64,000 nt of DNA from positions 1-64,000 of the forward strand of contig JAUSID010000188.1 of NCBI GenBank assembly GCA_030648295.1, in the 5' to 3' direction. This DNA is from Opitutaceae bacterium (lineage in GTDB: Bacteria > Verrucomicrobiota > Verrucomicrobiia > Opitutales > Opitutaceae). This document shows, in pieces, positions 7,335-16,318 of this stretch; the stretch's first letter is position 1, and each line of letters begins with the position of its first letter. The notes beneath the pieces were generated by a model. The model was given only the letters and a program-made list of their open reading frames with translations. It had not been told where the DNA came from and ran no database searches. The position numbers and the translations under genes were made by a program.

Positions 7335-8753
7335 TCAAACTGTCTGATACGCCCGGGCGCGGAAGAGGAAGTCCACGATGCTGCCTTCGTGCGGCTGGAA
7401 CCAGTTGAGCTGAACCGTCGGGAGCGCCCCGATGTTCAGCCGGTCGATGTGACGCGCGTCGAGCAGCTCGCGGCTGAACTTCGCGTCCTTCGTGATCGCC
7501 GAGCAGACGAGCGTCGGCCCAATCTTCGCGAGCATCTGCTCCTGCGGGCACTCGACCACGGTCGCGAAGGGGAACATGTACTCCTTTTTCACCATCGCCG
7601 CGTCCGGCGAAGCACAGTGCACGATCGTGGAGCGCACGTAGTCGCAGCGTTCCATCTTCACCAGCCGGTCGCCGCCGCGATACTTCGCGGTGACATCCTC
7701 GACGCCGGACTCCTTGAGCGCGGCCTCGATGTCCTGGTTAATCCCCTCCGCCTGGCCCTTCACCGTGAACGCGGCAAGGGCGGCCTGCGGGTCGGTGGGC
7801 GGCAGCGGCTTGATCGGGCCGAGTTTCTGCGCGAGCGCGTCGGCGATCTCCTTCGTGTGGCGCGAGGCCCACACGCCCGAACAGTTGATGCAACCGCGAC
7901 CGCTGTTGATCGCGATGCTCGTCGCCATGAGGTCGACATATTTCTCCCAGTGGTCGACCTCGTCGTCGCCCAGGAGAATTTTGCTGAACCCGGGACCGTG
8001 CACCTGGACGGCGGGGTTGCCGTGGTAGCGCTCGACGGTCGCGGTCGAGCCGAAAATGAGCGTCTTGGGGCAATGACTGAGCACGGCGGCGCCGACCTCG
8101 CCAGCGCCCGGATAGATTGAAATCGCCGGCTTGGGAATGCCCGCCTGGAAAAAGGCCTGGGTCATCCGCCAGGGCGTCCAGGGCTCCTGCGGTCCGGGTT
8201 TCAGCACGAGGCCAATCTGGAGCGGAATGATCGGGAGCCAGAGTCCGTGCACGCCGGGAGAATTGGAGGGCAGCACCATCCCAAGGACCGGGGTCTGCGC
8301 CTGGTAGCTGCGCATGACGCCGTTCTCCATTCCGTAGCCGCGTGAAAGGATGTCGAAGTCCAGTCCGCGCGTCAGCGAACTGAGGATGGCCTCGAGGTTC
8401 TGGAGCACGTAGGCTAGCTTCCCCATGTTGAACCGGCACATGTGTTCGGGGAGTCCCGTCGTGGCGGACTGGCATTTGACGAACTCGTCGGGCGTCTGGG
8501 TGCCGTCGCCCGCCGGGAGCGTGGCGCTCGTGAAGAGCTCGCCGGCCTTGCGACACATCGCGAGCAGTTCCTTGCAGGGAATCTCGCGCAGCACTTCTCT
8601 CGCGCGCGCCGCCTGCCGCATGTCACGGGCGATCAGGCCGGCGTTGGCCTGGCTGACTTCGGCCATCTGTTCGCCGGTCGCGTGGTGGAAGACCTTGTCG
8701 ACTTCGAGGCTCTTGTAGGCTTCGCCCCAGCGGAGGATTGGGAAATGGATCAT
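7335..8753 (-). CDS. Aldehyde-dehydrogenase-fold acyl reductase (LuxC-like)
   Basis: A 472-residue protein of the aldehyde dehydrogenase superfamily. It has a cofactor-side motif LPSNSPGVHG (about 161-170), the strand-turn FGSTATV (234-240), and a candidate catalytic Cys in NSGRGCINCSGVW (Cys288, with Cys291 nearby). The PSNSPG element is closer to acyl-CoA/acyl reductases such as LuxC than to ordinary aldehyde dehydrogenases. The gene upstream on the same strand encodes a LuxE-sized AMP-forming ligase, so a two-step acid-to-aldehyde reduction is plausible. The actual acyl group is unknown. The two genes are separated by a 214-bp word-repeat hairpin. Confidence 0.7.
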   Translation of the reverse strand: MIHFPILRWGEAYKSLEVDKVFHHATGEQMAEVSQANAGLIARDMRQAARAREVLREIPCKELLAMCRKAGELFTSATLPAGDGTQTPDEFVKCQSATTGLPEHMCRFNMGKLAYVLQNLEAILSSLTRGLDFDILSRGYGMENGVMRSYQAQTPVLGMVLPSNSPGVHGLWLPIIPLQIGLVLKPGPQEPWTPWRMTQAFFQAGIPKPAISIYPGAGEVGAAVLSHCPKTLIFGSTATVERYHGNPAVQVHGPGFSKILLGDDEVDHWEKYVDLMATSIAINSGRGCINCSGVWASRHTKEIADALAQKLGPIKPLPPTDPQAALAAFTVKGQAEGINQDIEAALKESGVEDVTAKYRGGDRLVKMERCDYVRSTIVHCASPDAAMVKKEYMFPFATVVECPQEQMLAKIGPTLVCSAITKDAKFSRELLDARHIDRLNIGALPTVQLNWFQPHEGSIVDFLFRARAYQTV

Positions 8754-8825
8754 GGTTTAACGACGATCGATACGATCTAGTTTATGGCTCAAATGACTGC
8801 GCTTTCGATTGCGTCTCGTGCGGTT

Positions 8826-8955
8826 GGTTTTGGGTTTTGGGTTTTGGGTTCTGAGTTCTGAGTTCTGAGTTTCGAGTTCTGGCCTCTGGCTTCTGGCTCC
8901 TGGCTTCTGGGTTTGGTTTATCGAACTCAGAACGCAGAACTCAGAACCCAGAACT
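8826..8955. repeat. Word-repeat hairpin array (TTCTGAG / CTCAGAA words)
   Basis: The left part repeats TTTTGGG and TTCTGAG words, passes through CTTCTGGC words, and is followed from about 8932 by the inverse CTCAGAA / CCCAGAA words. The whole can fold into a long imperfect hairpin. It fills most of the gap 8754-8967 between the reductase and the ligase. Closely related words appear at 19774-19919. Confidence 0.8.
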
Positions 8956-8967
8956 GACACCCGAAGG

Positions 8968-10077
8968 TCAGTACACTCCGACCGTTGTGGTTGCGGCAAA
9001 GACCCGGTAGGGACGCACGCCGCTGACGCCGTCCCAAGGAAATTCAGCGCAGGGCGGCTCCAGCTCCGCTTCATCGCGTTCCAGGAAGCGGGGCACAAAG
9101 AACTCCTTGGTCAGCGTGGTAATCATGACGCGCCCGGTCTGGCCGTGCTGGGTGATGGCCTTTTCATTGTCGTCCACATCCACGAGCTGGATGACTGCGC
9201 GGGGCTGGGGCGCGTGATAGATGATCTTGTACTGGTTCTCCGGCCGCAGCGTTCGCGCTCGCGCGAGGCCCATGAGGGTGTTGCCGTAACAGGCGGCCAG
9301 ATAGACCTTGGGTCCCAGCAGTTCCTCGACGGCGAACCGCGCCCACTGGGCGGTCATTTCCGTGCCGCCGCAAAAGATGCCCGTGATGCCGCTCTGCTCG
9401 ATGCTGGAACCCCCGGCCTCGAGCCGCGCAGCGAGCGCGTCCAGCAGTTTCGGCGTGACGAACATGCACTTGATGTCGTGTCCGGCCGAAAGGACGGTCA
9501 TCGCCTGATCGATCACGTGGTCGGAGTAGAGCTTCAGCTCGGCCATCGCCCCCCGCTTGATGAGCTTGACGACCCAGCGCGGGTCGAGGTCGACACAGAA
9601 GCAAATGCCGCCGCGATGCTGGCAGAGGTGCTCGACCGCGAGCCGGAGACGGCGCGGCCCCGAGGGCCCCAGCATGAGCCAGTTGGAACCCTTCGGGAAC
9701 TGGGCATCCGGGAGAGTCTCGGAGAGCATCTCGTAATCGATGCGGAAATCGTCGACGACCACGCGGCTTTTCGGAATTCCAGTCGTGCCGCCGGTCTCGA
9801 ACACGTAGGTGGGCTTGTTCGCGTAGGCCTTGGGCACCCAGCGGCGGACGGGGCCGCCGCGGAGCCACTCGTCCTCGAAGTGGCCGAAGCGCGTGAGATC
9901 GGCGAACGACTTGATCTCCCGGCGCGGATCCCATCCGGCTTTCTTCGCCCATCCGAGCCAGAAGGGAGTGCCGGTGTCCGGGGAGAAATGCCAGTCGACG
10001 ATTTCACGTACGTGAGCGTCGAGTTTTTCGGCGGCGCTCTTGATGGCGTCAGGGGAGACGGAGGCGGTCTGACTCAT
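8968..10077 (-). CDS. AMP-forming acyl-activating enzyme, LuxE-like size
   Basis: A 369-residue protein with the adenylate-binding loop ETGGTTGIPKSR (about 94-105) of ANL-type acyl-activating enzymes. The usual ANL length is 450-550 residues; the length here is close to LuxE acyl-protein synthetases (about 370), and the downstream neighbour is LuxC-like. Later segments GIFCGGTEMT and YLAACYGNT fit the A5-type Y/F-G-x-T/S-E region in altered form. It should activate a carboxylic acid with ATP and pass it to the reductase. It is divergent from the iron alcohol dehydrogenase across a 294-bp intergenic region. Related proteins are sometimes labelled phenazine biosynthesis proteins, which says little about substrate. 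Confidence 0.7.
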   Translation of the reverse strand: MSQTASVSPDAIKSAAEKLDAHVREIVDWHFSPDTGTPFWLGWAKKAGWDPRREIKSFADLTRFGHFEDEWLRGGPVRRWVPKAYANKPTYVFETGGTTGIPKSRVVVDDFRIDYEMLSETLPDAQFPKGSNWLMLGPSGPRRLRLAVEHLCQHRGGICFCVDLDPRWVVKLIKRGAMAELKLYSDHVIDQAMTVLSAGHDIKCMFVTPKLLDALAARLEAGGSSIEQSGITGIFCGGTEMTAQWARFAVEELLGPKVYLAACYGNTLMGLARARTLRPENQYKIIYHAPQPRAVIQLVDVDDNEKAITQHGQTGRVMITTLTKEFFVPRFLERDEAELEPPCAEFPWDGVSGVRPYRVFAATTTVGVY

Positions 10078-10260
10078 GCGTGGGGCTGACTTTGTGGGGT
10101 GGTTGACGGGGATCTGTCTTGCGAAAGGCGAAGACGCAAACCTCCGCCCGCGCCGCCGTCAACGGGCGAGTGGATCAAACTGTTGCGCGCAGGCGATTGA
10201 TTCGTTTCGACAGACGTGTTCACGGGTTTTCTGCGTCATAAGTGGCATCCGGGGTAGGGC

Positions 10261-10299
10261 CCGACAAAAACCCTTGTCCGGATCTGAGGAATTTGTCGG
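10261..10299. promoter_or_regulatory. Inverted repeat in the divergent intergenic region
   Basis: Arms CCGACAAA (10261-10268) and TTTGTCGG (10292-10299), a perfect 8-bp pair 23 bp apart, lie between the divergent ligase and alcohol dehydrogenase genes. It could be an operator shared by both directions. No regulator gene is adjacent, so this is only a candidate. Confidence 0.35.
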
Positions 10300-10371
10300 T
10301 CTGACACGCCCGCGGTGTTCGCGGATTTCGAAATTGCCCGTCACGTTGTCTGCGCGCCCCACAAATTCCTG

Positions 10372-11505
10372 ATGATTGAACCCTTCGTCTCCAAAACTTC
10401 CCCGAAACTCGTTTTTGGCGCCGGGTCGCTGTGCGAGCTGCCGGCGTGTGTTCGTGAGGTAGGGGCGTCGGCCGTGTTTCTCGTCAGCGACACCGGGATC
10501 GTGCGCGCCGGGCACATGGATCGGGCGCGGGAGTATCTCGAAGCCGCCGGCATTGCGGTCGTGCCTTACGATCACTCGCACGAAAACCCGACCGAGGCGG
10601 ACGCCGCGGCATGTTGCGCGATTGCCCGCGAAAAACAGTTCGACGCCATCGTCGCGCTCGGCGGCGGCAGCAGCATGGACACGGCGAAGGCGTGCAATTT
10701 CCTCCTCACGAATGGCGGGGCGATGCGCGATTACCACGGCTACGGCAAGGCGGCCAGGCCGATGCTGCCGTTCATCGCCATACCCACGACCTCAGGAACG
10801 GGCAGCGAGTGCCAGTCGTACGCGCTCGTGAGCCGCGACGACACGCACGAGAAAATGGCGTGCGGCGATCCGAAGGCGCGCGCCCGGATCGCGATCCTCG
10901 ATCCGAATCTCACCGCCACGCAGCCGAAGTCGGTCGCGGTGCAAACCGGGCTCGATGCGGTGGCGCATGCGCTCGAGTCGGCGGTGTCCACCCGCCGGAA
11001 CCCGCTGTCGGCCCTCTATTCCGAGGGGGCGTTTCGGAATCTCTCCCGCGCCATCGGCAACGTGATCGCGGGCCGCGCAACCAGTGACGATCGCGGACAC
11101 ATGCAGCTCGGCGCGGCGCTCGCCGGGCTGGCGATAGAAAACAGCATGCTCGGCGGTGCGCATGCGAGCGCGAATCCGCTCACGGCGCGCCACAACGTGA
11201 TTCACGGGCACGCCGTGGCGCTGATGCTACCGCACGTGATGCGGTTCAATGCGGAGAACACCGGCGCCGCCGCCATTTATGCGGGATATTCCGCCATCCT
11301 GCGGGAGTCCGGGATCACGTCGCTGCCGCTCATCGAGTGGGTCGTCGAATTGGTGGCGCAGAGCGCGCTGCCGCGGGTAAATGGTGGCGTCAGCGATTTA
11401 GCGGCGCTCGCCGCGGACGCGACGAAACAGTGGACCGGCCAGTTCAACCCGCGGCCGTTGCAGGCGGACGATTACATCGCATTGTATCGACGTGCGCTGG
11501 GTTAA
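10372..11505 (+). CDS. Iron-containing alcohol dehydrogenase
   Basis: A 377-residue group III (Fe-type) dehydrogenase. The start is placed at the ATG opening MIEPFVSKTSPKLVFGAGS, which begins the conserved family N-terminus; the frame extends 19 codons further up without support. It has the NAD(P)-binding GGGSSMDTAK motif and the metal-site region with HALES and HNVIHGHAVALMLPHV. These enzymes interconvert alcohols and aldehydes or ketones. Facing a ligase and an acyl reductase across a divergent promoter, it could finish a reduction acid to aldehyde to alcohol, which is an inference from context. Confidence 0.88.
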   Translation: MIEPFVSKTSPKLVFGAGSLCELPACVREVGASAVFLVSDTGIVRAGHMDRAREYLEAAGIAVVPYDHSHENPTEADAAACCAIAREKQFDAIVALGGGSSMDTAKACNFLLTNGGAMRDYHGYGKAARPMLPFIAIPTTSGTGSECQSYALVSRDDTHEKMACGDPKARARIAILDPNLTATQPKSVAVQTGLDAVAHALESAVSTRRNPLSALYSEGAFRNLSRAIGNVIAGRATSDDRGHMQLGAALAGLAIENSMLGGAHASANPLTARHNVIHGHAVALMLPHVMRFNAENTGAAAIYAGYSAILRESGITSLPLIEWVVELVAQSALPRVNGGVSDLAALAADATKQWTGQFNPRPLQADDYIALYRRALG

Positions 11506-11506
11506 C

Positions 11507-12775
11507 ATGGCTTCGGATTGGAGTGGATCGAACCTGGGAGCGCGGGCGTCCCGCCCGCAATTGCCTTGGCGTCACTCGCGCCCACACGTCCGATTTGCGC
11601 AAAACCTTCTTGCCGTAGTTTGCGCCGCCGCCCTCACCGGCTGCGGCGATCGCGGTGCGACCCACGGCGGAAACTCCACCACGGCGAAAACGGCAAACGC
11701 TCCCGCCATCACCTGGCCGATGACGCGCGGCGGACCGGCGCTCAACGGCAGCGTGCCGACCAAGGTGCCGCTGAATCCGAAGACCGCGTGGACGTTCGCT
11801 TCGTCCGGCCCCATCACCGCGGAGGCCGCACTCGCGGGTGGCCGCGTCTACATTGGCACCGGCAAGGGCACACTCCACTGCCTCGCCGCTGACACCGGAC
11901 GTGAACTCTGGCACTTCGACACGAAGGACGCGATCACCGCCGGGCCCGCCGTCGCCGGCACCACCGTGTTCGTCGCCTCCAACGATGGATCGCTGTATGC
12001 GTTAAAGGTGGAAAATGGCGCACCGGCCTGGACGTTCTCCACGGACGAGAAAATCAGTTCCGGTCCGACGGTGATCAAAAACCCGGGCGGACCCGGCGAC
12101 TGGGTTTTGCTGAACGGCTACGACGGTACCACGCGCGTGCTCGATGCGGCCGACGGCAAACTTGTGTGGTCCTACAAAACCGACGACTTCATCAACGGCG
12201 CGCCGGCGATCGTCGATGGCCGCTACGTGGTCTTCGGCGGATGCGATGCGCAACTGCACGTGGTCAACCTGAAGGACGGCACGCCGGTGCACAAAATTCC
12301 CACCAGTGCGTACATCCCCTCCTCGATCGCGACCTACGGCTCGATGGCGTTTTGCGGCAACTACGCGAACCAGACCGTCGCATTCGACGTCGCGGGCGGA
12401 AAGGTCGCCTGGGTTTACGAGGATCGTCCGCTGCCATTTTTCAGCTCGCCGGCGGTCAACGAGCGGCTGGTCCTGATCGGATCGCGCGACAAGCACCTGC
12501 ACGCGATCGACCGCAAGTCGGGCCAGAGCGCATGGAAGTTCCGCACCGGCGGCCGCGTGGAGGGTTCGCCCATCGTGTTCGAGGACGCCGTGGTATTCGG
12601 CTCCAGTGATGGCCGGCTGTATGCGGCGGGCCTCGTGGCGGGGGCGGAACTCTGGCAACTCGATCTCGGCGAACCGCTGGTGGCGGCGCCGGCGTATGGC
12701 GACCGGCAGATTGTGATTGGCGGCGAAAAGGGAACGGTGTTTGCCATCCGGGCGGAGACTGCATCCATTCGTTAG
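11507..12775 (+). CDS. PQQ-type beta-propeller lipoprotein (BamB-like)
   Basis: A 422-residue protein with a lipoprotein signal (LLAVVCAAALTGC, lipobox LTGC), followed by about seven repeats of the PQQ/WD-like blade pattern (for example GRVYIGTGKGTLHCLAADTG and GSLYALKVENG). It is probably anchored in a membrane facing the periplasm. The ATG follows the dehydrogenase stop by 1 bp. The n-region before the lipobox is unusually long (about 45 residues to the Cys) because a family-A repeat (11533-11560) lies in frame within it. A true start inside or after the repeat cannot be excluded. Confidence 0.8.
   Translation: MASDWSGSNLGARASRPQLPWRHSRPHVRFAQNLLAVVCAAALTGCGDRGATHGGNSTTAKTANAPAITWPMTRGGPALNGSVPTKVPLNPKTAWTFASSGPITAEAALAGGRVYIGTGKGTLHCLAADTGRELWHFDTKDAITAGPAVAGTTVFVASNDGSLYALKVENGAPAWTFSTDEKISSGPTVIKNPGGPGDWVLLNGYDGTTRVLDAADGKLVWSYKTDDFINGAPAIVDGRYVVFGGCDAQLHVVNLKDGTPVHKIPTSAYIPSSIATYGSMAFCGNYANQTVAFDVAGGKVAWVYEDRPLPFFSSPAVNERLVLIGSRDKHLHAIDRKSGQSAWKFRTGGRVEGSPIVFEDAVVFGSSDGRLYAAGLVAGAELWQLDLGEPLVAAPAYGDRQIVIGGEKGTVFAIRAETASIR
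11533..11560. repeat. Family A dispersed palindrome (in-frame, lipoprotein N-terminus)
   Basis: Copy of CTGGGAGCGCGGGCGTCCCG followed by CCCGCAA; the arms GCGGGCG and CGCCCGC pair. It encodes GARASRPQ in the n-region of the lipoprotein signal. Similar copies lie at 16227-16254, 28671-28696, 43325-43383 (two degenerate units) and 62534-62560. Confidence 0.85.
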
Positions 12776-12822
12776 CCAATACGTCCTGCCGGCGGCCCCC
12801 ACCCGCCTCAATTCCCACGTTA

Positions 12823-14157
12823 ATGAACCACGACCCAACCACGCCTGCCGTACCCGCGAAAAGCGACACGGTGGCAGGCAACTACTTCATATCCAACTAC
12901 CCCCCGTTTTCGTTCTGGTCCGAGGATCAGAAGATCGAGGTAGAGGTTGCGCTCAATTCCGAGCCGGCGCCGGACACGAAGCTCGGGGTCTATCACCACA
13001 TCCCGTTTTGCCGGAAGCGGTGCCATTTCTGCTATTTCCGCGTCTACACGGACAAGAACGCGAAGGAGATTCAGACTTATCTCGACGCGACCATCGCCGA
13101 GCTGAAGTCCATCGCGGAGCGGCCGCTGCTCCAAGGTCGGAAGCCGCATTTCATTTATTTCGGCGGCGGCACGCCGTCGTATCTTTCGGCGAAGCAACTC
13201 CACGAACTCACCGACCGGTTGAAAGCCATTCTGCCGTGGGATCAGGCCGAAGAAGTCGCCTTTGAAGGTGAGCCCGGCACGCTCAACGCTGCAAAACTCG
13301 CCGCAATCAAGCAGGTGGGCGTTACGCGCCTTAGCCTCGGCATCGAGCATTTCGACGACCATGTCCTCGAAATCAACGGCCGCGCCCACCGTTCCGGGGA
13401 AGTCTATGCCGCCTACGAGCGGGCCCGCGCCGAGAATTTTTCCCAGATCAACATCGACCTCATCGCCGGCATGGTCGAGGAGACCGAGGCCTTGTGGCAG
13501 CGCAACATCGAGGAGACGATCAAGCTGCGGCCCGACAGCGTGACCATCTACCAGATGGAGGTGCCCTACAACACGACCATCTACAAAGAGATGAAGGCGG
13601 AGGGAAAACTCGTCGCGCCCGTGGCCGACTGGATGACGAAACGCCGGTGGGTGAAGGAGGCTTTCGCCGCGCTGGAGAGCGCGGGCTACACCATCGGCAG
13701 CGGCTACACCGCGGTGCTCAATCCAAAACGCACGAAGTTCGTCTATCGTGACGAGCTCTGGAGCGGAGCGGACTTGATCGGGCTGGGCGTAGCCTCGTTC
13801 TCCCACGCAGCCGGCGTGCATTACCAGAATCTCACGGAAATCGACCCCTACCTCGCCGTGCTCAAGGCCGGAGAGCTCCCGATCAAGCGCGCGTTCCGCA
13901 CCTCGCCCGAGGAGCGGATGATCCGCGAATTCATCCTCCAGATGAAACTGGGCCACGTGGAGTTCGCGTACTTCATCGACAAATTCGGCGTCGATATCTC
14001 GCAGCGTTTCGCCGGCCAGCTCGATCACCTCGCCGCCGAGGGACTGCTGACCGTATCCGATACGGGCGTACGGTTGTCGCGCGACGGTCTGCTCTGCGTC
14101 GACACGCTGCTGCACGAATTTTTTCTCCAGCAGCACCGCACGTCGCAAATCGTGTAA
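12823..14157 (+). CDS. Radical SAM protein, HemW/coproporphyrinogen-oxidase-like
   Basis: A 444-residue radical SAM enzyme with the cluster motif CRKRCHFCYF (Cys63, Cys67, Cys70), the CxxxCxxC of the family with the aromatic residue after the last Cys. GGGTPSYL follows at about 114-121, and a C-terminal region resembles the HemN_C-type domain. It is closer to HemW-like proteins than to true HemN, since the N-terminal trip wire expected for HemN is not evident. It sits 47 bp after the beta-propeller lipoprotein and 7 bp before the chorismate-lyase-like gene, so it probably belongs to the same operon. The role could be haem handling or a radical step in the pathway. Confidence 0.75.
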   Translation: MNHDPTTPAVPAKSDTVAGNYFISNYPPFSFWSEDQKIEVEVALNSEPAPDTKLGVYHHIPFCRKRCHFCYFRVYTDKNAKEIQTYLDATIAELKSIAERPLLQGRKPHFIYFGGGTPSYLSAKQLHELTDRLKAILPWDQAEEVAFEGEPGTLNAAKLAAIKQVGVTRLSLGIEHFDDHVLEINGRAHRSGEVYAAYERARAENFSQINIDLIAGMVEETEALWQRNIEETIKLRPDSVTIYQMEVPYNTTIYKEMKAEGKLVAPVADWMTKRRWVKEAFAALESAGYTIGSGYTAVLNPKRTKFVYRDELWSGADLIGLGVASFSHAAGVHYQNLTEIDPYLAVLKAGELPIKRAFRTSPEERMIREFILQMKLGHVEFAYFIDKFGVDISQRFAGQLDHLAAEGLLTVSDTGVRLSRDGLLCVDTLLHEFFLQQHRTSQIV

Positions 14158-14164
14158 GCCCGCC

Positions 14165-14770
14165 GTGCCCGATCATGACACCGACGCCCGGCCCGCGCCC
14201 CACCAACCTGCCATGCCCGCCATGCCCGAAGTAATGGCTCGCGGCGTGCCGGAGCCGCTTTGGAAATTTGCCCTTGAATCGTGCGGCATCCCGTCCGGCG
14301 CGGTGCTCATGCTGCCGGGAAACAAGCTGCCGGAGCCGGCCCGCCAGCTGCTCGTGCACCATCGGGACATGACGTCGACGCTCGCGACCCATCACGGCAG
14401 CGCGCTGCGGGTGGAAATCCTTCACCAGCATGACGTCGGTGAGGTCTACCTGCGCGAAGTGTTTCTCCGCACGATCGCCGGCGACCGCATCGTCGAGTAC
14501 GGAATCATCGCCATAGTCCTGGAGCAGTTCAGCGCGCCACAGCAGGCGGCGATTCGCGCCGGCCGGACACCGTTGGGTGGGGTGTTGCACCGGTTTAAAA
14601 TTCCCTTCGAAAGCAGTCCGATTGGTTTCTTTTCCGTCGCGGCGGCGCGGCTGCCGGAGACGCGGCGCCTGGGATTCAATGGCTCGCCGTGCCATGGCCG
14701 GTTCAACCGGATCTCAAAGCCGACGGGTGAGCCGCTCGCGTGGATCATGGAAATTTTGCCGCCGGCATGA
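14165..14770 (+). CDS. Chorismate pyruvate-lyase-like protein (DUF98/PF01947-like)
   Basis: A 201-residue protein. The segments LLVHHRDMTSTL, EVYLREVFL, VEYGIIAIVLEQF and PLGGVLHRFKI follow the pattern I know from the DUF98/chorismate lyase-2 family, whose mycobacterial member converts chorismate to 4-hydroxybenzoate and pyruvate. The GTG start at 14165 is 7 bp after the radical SAM stop; an internal ATG at 14213 would remove the low-complexity leader. With an acyl-activating enzyme, a thioesterase and a glycosyltransferase nearby, a hydroxybenzoate-derived product is conceivable. The family call is from memory of motifs and is moderately sure. Confidence 0.6.
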   Translation: MPDHDTDARPAPHQPAMPAMPEVMARGVPEPLWKFALESCGIPSGAVLMLPGNKLPEPARQLLVHHRDMTSTLATHHGSALRVEILHQHDVGEVYLREVFLRTIAGDRIVEYGIIAIVLEQFSAPQQAAIRAGRTPLGGVLHRFKIPFESSPIGFFSVAAARLPETRRLGFNGSPCHGRFNRISKPTGEPLAWIMEILPPA

Positions 14771-14784
14771 ATGTTGGCCGCATG

Positions 14785-14837
14785 CGCGATCGCCCCCGGT
14801 CGCAATGCCGCCGCGACCGGGGGCGGTCGCGCTCCCG
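14785..14837. repeat. Family B dispersed palindrome
   Basis: Two arms of the GCGACCGCCCCCGGTCGC type face each other around AATGCCGC, giving a long GC hairpin directly before the glycosyltransferase start. The same sequence as at 17-42. Confidence 0.8.
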
Positions 14838-14849
14838 CCAAACCCTCCC

Positions 14850-16148
14850 GTGAAGATCATTTTTCTCACGCCCGGCACGGGCAGCTATTATTGCGGCGCC
14901 TGCATGCGCGACAACGCGCTGGCACGGGAGCTGTATCGGAGCGGCCATGATGTGACGCTCGCACCGATGTATCTGCCGATGATGCTCGACGACGAGACGC
15001 CAGCGGAGGTCCGCCGGGCGCCGATTTTCTTCGGCGGGATCAATGTCTACCTGCAGCAGAAGGTCGCGCTGTTCCGCAAGACCCCCGCCCTGATCGACCG
15101 GCTGTTCAACCGCGATGGACTGCTCCGCTGGGCCGCGCGCCACAGCCACATGACGTCGGCCCGCGAGCACGGCGAAATGACGCTGGAGATGCTGCGGGTT
15201 GAAAACAGCCGTTTCCGCAAGGAGTGGGACAAGCTGCTCGACTGGCTCGCGCACGAAACGCCCGACCTCATCTGCCTCTCGAACGCGCTGCTCGCCGGTT
15301 TTGCGGCCGAGTTGAAGCGCCAGCTGCACGCGCCGGTCATCACGTTCTTTCAAGGCGAGGACTCGTTTCTCGATGGGTTGCCGGAACCGTATCGAACCCA
15401 GTGCTGGACCGCGCTGGGGCAGCGGCTCGCGGACTCGGACCTGCTGCTCGCGCCGAGCCGCTTCTATGCCGAGCTGATGCGCGAACGGCTCGGGTTGCCG
15501 CCGGGCTCAATCGACGTCGTTCCCAATGGCATCCGGCTCGACGATTATGCTCCGGCCGGGGCGCGACCGTCGTCGCCTGTGATTGGATACCTCGCCCGGA
15601 TGAACCGCGACAAGGGGCTGGAGGTACTGGTGGACGCGTTCATTCAGATTGCCGGTGAAGTGCGGGATGTCCGGTTGAAGATTGGCGGGGCCGCGACCGC
15701 GGGTGACGAGCCGTTCGTGGCCGCAATGAAGCAGCGGATTGCGGCGGCGGGACTCGCCGACCGGGTGGAGTGGGCGCCGAACCTGACGCGTGAAGGGAAG
15801 ATCGCGTTCTTGCGCAGCCTGACACTTTTTTCCGTGCCGGCCGTGTACGCCGAGGCATTTGGCCTTTACCTCATCGAAGCGATGGCGTGCGGCGTGCCGG
15901 TCGTGCAGCCCGACGCGTCCGCGTTTCCCGAGATCATCGAACTCACGGGCGGCGGCCTCTGCGTCGAACCACGCAACCCCTCCGCGCTGGCGGCCGGCTG
16001 GCGGCAGTTGCTCGGCGACGAAACCAGGCGGACGGCGCTCGGCCGGGCCGCACGATTGGGCGTTGAAAAATATTTCGGGGCCAAGACGATGTGCGCCCAG
16101 TTCCTGGCCGCGTGCCGGGTGACACCCCATGCCCAAAAGATATCCTAA
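14850..16148 (+). CDS. Glycosyltransferase (GT4/GT1-like fold B)
   Basis: A 432-residue protein with the GT-B layout. The N-terminal half begins KIIFLTPGTGSYYCGACMRDN. The C-terminal half has IGYLARMNRDKGLEVLVDAF, a nucleotide-sugar side region, and the EAFGLYLIEAMACGVPVVQPD acceptor/donor motif (E-x7-E) typical of GT4 enzymes. The start is the GTG at 14850, immediately after the family-B hairpin; upstream extension only translates repeat sequence. It should transfer a sugar from an activated donor in the cytoplasm or at the inner membrane. It closes the run of genes starting with the iron alcohol dehydrogenase. Confidence 0.85.
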   Translation: MKIIFLTPGTGSYYCGACMRDNALARELYRSGHDVTLAPMYLPMMLDDETPAEVRRAPIFFGGINVYLQQKVALFRKTPALIDRLFNRDGLLRWAARHSHMTSAREHGEMTLEMLRVENSRFRKEWDKLLDWLAHETPDLICLSNALLAGFAAELKRQLHAPVITFFQGEDSFLDGLPEPYRTQCWTALGQRLADSDLLLAPSRFYAELMRERLGLPPGSIDVVPNGIRLDDYAPAGARPSSPVIGYLARMNRDKGLEVLVDAFIQIAGEVRDVRLKIGGAATAGDEPFVAAMKQRIAAAGLADRVEWAPNLTREGKIAFLRSLTLFSVPAVYAEAFGLYLIEAMACGVPVVQPDASAFPEIIELTGGGLCVEPRNPSALAAGWRQLLGDETRRTALGRAARLGVEKYFGAKTMCAQFLAACRVTPHAQKIS

Positions 16149-16226
16149 CATTTTTCCTGCTTGTAATCGTAGCAGCAGACCCAAGGAGGCTGGCCGATCG
16201 ATGAATTATTCGCCCAACAATCGCGG

Positions 16227-16254
16227 CCTGGGAGCGCGGGCGTCTCGCCCGCAA
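16227..16254. repeat. Family A dispersed palindrome
   Basis: Variant with GTCTCG in the loop. It sits inside a 29-codon frame (16201-16290) that has a good ribosome site AAGGAGG at 16183-16189 but no recognisable product. This may be the start of a gene destroyed by the repeat. Confidence 0.8.
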
Positions 16255-16318
16255 TGTCTTGGAGCGGGCCCGGCCGCCGCCGCGAAGTGAGACAATATCA
16301 TCTCTGATTCCACCCGCG

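Noticed and set aside
8826-8955. CRISPR-like array
   Set aside because: Units are 7-8 bp without unique spacers and the array turns into its own inverse; no cas genes nearby.
16201-16290. 29-codon gene with a strong ribosome site
   Set aside because: Half of it is family-A repeat sequence and no product is recognisable; kept only as a remark.
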